DNA of 64,000 nt from Cristatella mucedo (Eukaryota > Bryozoa > Phylactolaemata > Cristatellidae), in contig WPIO01000114.1 in assembly GCA_009760855.2 (NCBI GenBank), forward strand, positions 1,067,501-1,131,500. Reading direction: 5' to 3'. Positions 35,436 through 64,000 of this stretch are shown in pieces. Each line of letters starts with the position of its first letter. The stretch's first letter is position 1. Under the pieces are notes generated by a model. The model was not told the DNA's origin, ran no database searches, and saw only the letters and a program-made list of their open reading frames with translations. The position numbers and the translations under genes are program-made.

Positions 35436-36270
35436 CGACGAGGATTCGGCTAGGCGCTTTGTGTTTGCTGTTGAGATTCATCAAAACGGACGTAATTATA
35501 TGTGAAGGCTGGACATGCATGTTACTATTTACAATTATTTTATTAGCTCTTTCGCTAAGAGAAACTGGGAGTAGAATAATAGGATTATTTATAAATAGTG
35601 CAAGCCTTGTATTCATGAAGATTCAGTTTGATCGCTTGTTTTGTAAGCCAGTGGCTGTATAAAGTACAATATTTAAAGGTCCTAGTTGTGATAACTGTGC
35701 AATACAATTTTTCTAACTAATAATAGAACAATATTGCAAACCAAGCAGCAATATATACAGAACATGGCTAAAAATACACCCACTGCTTTTTTTCAAATAT
35801 TTACAGCGACTACAGAGATTATTAGTACTAATGAAGGGCTAAACAAAATAACTAATAATGTTGTAGTGTAACCCAGTCAGGCTAAATTTTAAGACACAAT
35901 ACAATTGCTTGGCTGAAAAAATCTTGTCCTTAAGCTGTGAGCAAGAGGGTGCAGCAGTTGAGGCAGGATCGTGAGGAGGGCTTAACGCAAGTGGAGCAGG
36001 CTCAGCAGCAGCCAGCTGTGAGTTTTCTGAATGTCGCCTCGGCCCTGAGCGGCTTCTGTGTCTATATGGTATGCCTGGGTTCGCACACATACAGATGCGA
36101 ATGCATTTCGTCACGTCTAAGGATTCATGGCTGCAGTATAATTTAGGATTAACCGCTTCCGGTAAGCGGGCCAACGGACGGATTGCATCCATGTACTAGA
36201 AAAGCAGCCCTCAGGAGACATGTCTTTAAGTACAGTAAATAAAACAATAATAATATTTTAAAAAATTAAT
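35435..36270. other. Unassigned, between candidate 5'UTR exon and lipase B ATG exon
   Basis: Overlapping frames at 35839-36192 (-) and 35937-36146 (+) are GC-richer than their flanks but unrecognised. Confidence 0.4.
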
Positions 36271-36441
36271 TCTAGCTGATTAGACGGCTTTTTTTGTATA
36301 GAGACAGAAGAGCCTTTACGGCTATCACCACCACTGGCAGTGGCGATAAAGGATCGCCCTCCGCAGGAATCGAACCCACGACCTCGGTCTTGAGGCTGCA
36401 AAAGCAACCGCCTTATTTAGTGTGCAATCACGGCTCACGAT
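36270..36441 (-). mobile_element. SINE-1
   Basis: Antisense copy: GGGTTCGATTCCTGCGG (B box), GGCGATCCTTTATCGCCACT, TCTGTCTCTATACAAAAAAA and CCGTCTAATCAGC. Confidence 0.8.
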
Positions 36442-36474
36442 AAAAATTCTCATATATTGCAATTCTTAACCTCG

Positions 36475-37100
36475 CTAGTAATGTATCTCCGTCTGTAACT
36501 CAACGAAGCCGTACAGATTATGTGGGTGTTATGCAAGAGAGTATATAGAGCCCACACCCAGCCTAGATTGCTTTCGGTACGCATTTGGTTGCCAAAAGAC
36601 GTCTTACACATAAAATTGAAAGTGGGAAGCAAAGCGGCATAAGGAGAGCAGTTGAGGTAGTGAGTAGCATGAAAGTAGCAGCTCAGGACCACTGGAACTG
36701 ATGAGCTATGGTGGGCAGCAGGAGGGTAGTTGCCGTTGCATACGAATTGTAGAAGCAAGTTCCACAGACTAGGACCTGCAGAGCTAAAGCTTCCGTCACC
36801 GGCGGTCTTTAAGCGGAGAAATGGAACGGCTAATATATTGTCCATACAGGATCTGAGGGCCGCGAAGCGGCTGAAACTGTTGCAGCAGTTCAGCTAAGTA
36901 TGGAGGAGCTAAGCCACGGCGGGCGTTGTCGGTCTGATTAAGAACTTTGCTCTGCATCCGATGCTTAAACCGCATCCATCCTAGCTATTTTAGCAAAGGA
37001 GACACGTGCTCAAACCTCTGGAACTTGATGACTAGCCTTAAAGCCGTATTCACAGTCAGCTACATTGGCCTAGTTGCTTTCTTTGATAGCCAAGCCAAAA
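36475..37100 (-). mobile_element. LINE B 3' half
   Basis: Tail ATGTATCTCCGTCTGTAACTC at 36480, then the ORF C-terminus (VDNILAVPFLRLKTAGDGSF) up to the antisense AGCCAAAAGGGAGTTACTA block near 37085. Confidence 0.8.
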
Positions 37101-37885
37101 GGGAGTTACTACGATCAATTCGAAGCACTGCTTCGAGTGTACGACGCCCTACATAAGACTGCTTGTTTGGCTCGATCTTTCAGTAGCTTTTGATGTATCG
37201 ATCAACGAGTCTATATTGAGCACCTCTCATCTCGCCTGGACATCATTGGCGCTGCTGTGCAATGATTCAGGTCCTATATGAGCTGGCAACTCCAGTGTAT
37301 TGATGTTTTTGGACAAAGATCATCCAAGGTGCCTCTGGAACATGGGGTATCTCAGGTCTTCGTGAATGGTCCGGAACTTTGCACGGTTTATATTATCCCT
37401 CTTGCCGATGTGATTGCTAAGCACTATCTAGGCTTTCAATTCTATGAGGATGACACTTAATTGCACCTTTGCTTTGATAATTAGTGTTATTATATTATAA
37501 TAATAATATAATAATTATAATTAGTAGTAGTAGTAGTAGTATAAGTAGTCTTAGTATTTTTACCCAGCATTCGAGCACCTCAAAATCTCCCAACTCCTTT
37601 GCTGCATGCATTGGTGACATCCCGACATAGATGGCATCACTTTTTTCTCAAATCGAATGCTGATAAAAACCAGCTTACTAGTTATATGCAAACCAAGAGT
37701 GGTTCATCAACTGGAGAACCTAGCGCTCAAAATTGGCCCATCCAGCATATCTCCTGTTGAATCTGCACAAAATCTAGTTATCAGGTTCCAAAGTGACCTT
37801 TCGTAAGACGACCATATCAGCTCCGCCATCAAGTCTGCCTACTTTCAATTAAATAAAACTGCTAAAATTTGGGCTTGTTTAGTTT
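37100..37885 (+). mobile_element. LINE A RT region, microsatellite-split
   Basis: Contains the LDLSVAFDVSINE-like block, PLEHGVSQVFVNGPELCTVY, LADVIAKH...FYEDD (catalytic YADD changed to YEDD), then after a (TAG)n/ATA tract SSTSKSPNSFAACIG and the block before ORF2's C-terminus. Confidence 0.7.
37475..37560 (+). repeat. AT-rich and (TAG)n microsatellite
   Basis: TTATTATATTATAATAATAA followed by seven TAG units, inserted in a LINE A copy. Confidence 0.9.
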
Positions 37886-38745
37886 TGTTTCCCCAGGTTT
37901 TATTCTCGGTGAGAGATTTCGAGCAGCATTGTAATACGACTAAACTATGCGCTCATTTACAAGTCATTCTGTCATCATCTACATACAAGCGTTCGGATTT
38001 TACAATATTTTCATCATGCTGATCTGTGTCTTATGCTACTAGAACTACAGTCTGCAGGTTAAGAGTGGCTTTTACTGAAGGCTATTTGTAATTTACATAA
38101 TTAAATTCACTAAGTCTGCTCCAACAGGCTATACAAACTATTGCTCCTTACAATACTGTATGGTATAACACAGCTGATTTAACGAAGCTTTGTTGAAGAG
38201 CTCCACAGAACTTTAACAAGATGTATGTCTTGCCTTCAAGTGGATGAACATCCAGAGGTCTACTTTATAACTGAAAATGCATTTTCTTTTTATGGCAACC
38301 AAACTTTGCAACTATAGCACAGCTGCTAACATTTTAGGCTAGAAGAACTGGTTTTAACTTAGTAATGAGACGCTGTCGAAGCAATTGCCAAAGCCAAACG
38401 GTAACCTTAAACTGAAAAGAATCTAACCAACGAGTCGTAAGCGATGATATATTACTCTCGTGCAGCTCTCACATAAACAAGATAGACTAAAAGACTTGGA
38501 CAAAATAATGTAACCAAGCTTGAAATGTAGGGCTGGTGGTATATGAAAACTGTATTACCAAGCTTTTATTTCTAGTTCGAAAAACAACAATTTACGATCG
38601 TCACGGGAAAACAGCGTGATATCGCCAGGACTTATAGTGATATACGTGTTTCTAACGGTCAATTTACCATAGATTAGCAGGATTTCTAAACAGTGTAATT
38701 TTGCGACCAAATAACAGAATATACTTAAACATATTTTCTTTTCAG
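37885..38745. other. Unassigned DNA just upstream of the lipase B signal exon
   Basis: No feature other than the acceptor tract at its end. Confidence 0.5.

Positions 38746-64000
<25,255 letters not shown>

Overview
The window is animal genomic DNA. The genes are split by GT-AG introns, there are no operons or ribosome binding sites, and most of the sequence is decayed non-LTR retrotransposons, SINEs and microsatellites. The intron-rich, PLAT-less lipases and the repeat types suit an invertebrate, possibly an arthropod or another protostome. I cannot name the species.

Two genes dominate, both on the + strand: a tandem pair of secreted pancreatic-lipase-family (AB hydrolase) genes. Lipase A enters from the left edge with its signal-peptide exon missing. 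Its coding exons are 179-474, 565-796, 8815-9054, 18065-18174 and 23811-23942 (stop), with an AATAAA at 23986. Lipase B starts with a signal-peptide exon at 38746-38803, continues at 44147-44442, 44536-44767, 52415-52654 and 62604-62713, and leaves the window before its last exon. The four shared internal exons have identical lengths (296, 232, 240 and 110 bp) and identical phases. Both copies keep the nucleophile motif GLSLG, the Asp of LDPAGP and the His of the C-[SH]-H-[VL]-R motif, so both look functional. Between them lies the ghost of a third copy: a lone decayed last exon (30247-30381), just downstream of a ~750 bp segment (29235-30000). That segment is duplicated at 34690-35435, upstream of lipase B, and looks like a promoter plus 5'UTR exon.

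On the - strand, inside the last intron of lipase A, two phase-compatible exons (22668-22787 and 22432-22525) suggest a nested antisense gene of a family I do not recognise.

The introns and the intergenic region (23.9-38.7 kb) are packed with mobile elements. There are about thirty fragments of one LINE family (A: endonuclease/RT, conserved 3' hairpin, TTA-rich tail) and eight of a second (B: tail near GAGATACATTA). There are two tRNA-derived SINE families, one of which carries the LINE-A 3' hairpin. A Ty3/Gypsy gag-protease remnant lies at 30605-31796 and a frameshifted hAT-type transposase at 47895-49030. A (GA)n-bearing repeat (family C) is inserted into LINE A twice; one copy carries an ~850 bp CT tract (60672-61522). 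One antisense LINE-A fragment ends exactly at the 3' splice site of lipase A exon 8815-9054 and seems to supply it.

In working terms, the two lipases would be secreted digestive or extracellular acyl hydrolases made by tandem duplication. The rest is mostly selfish DNA in various stages of decay. Splice junctions come from reading frame, phase and paralogue comparison only; element borders are good to a few tens of bases.
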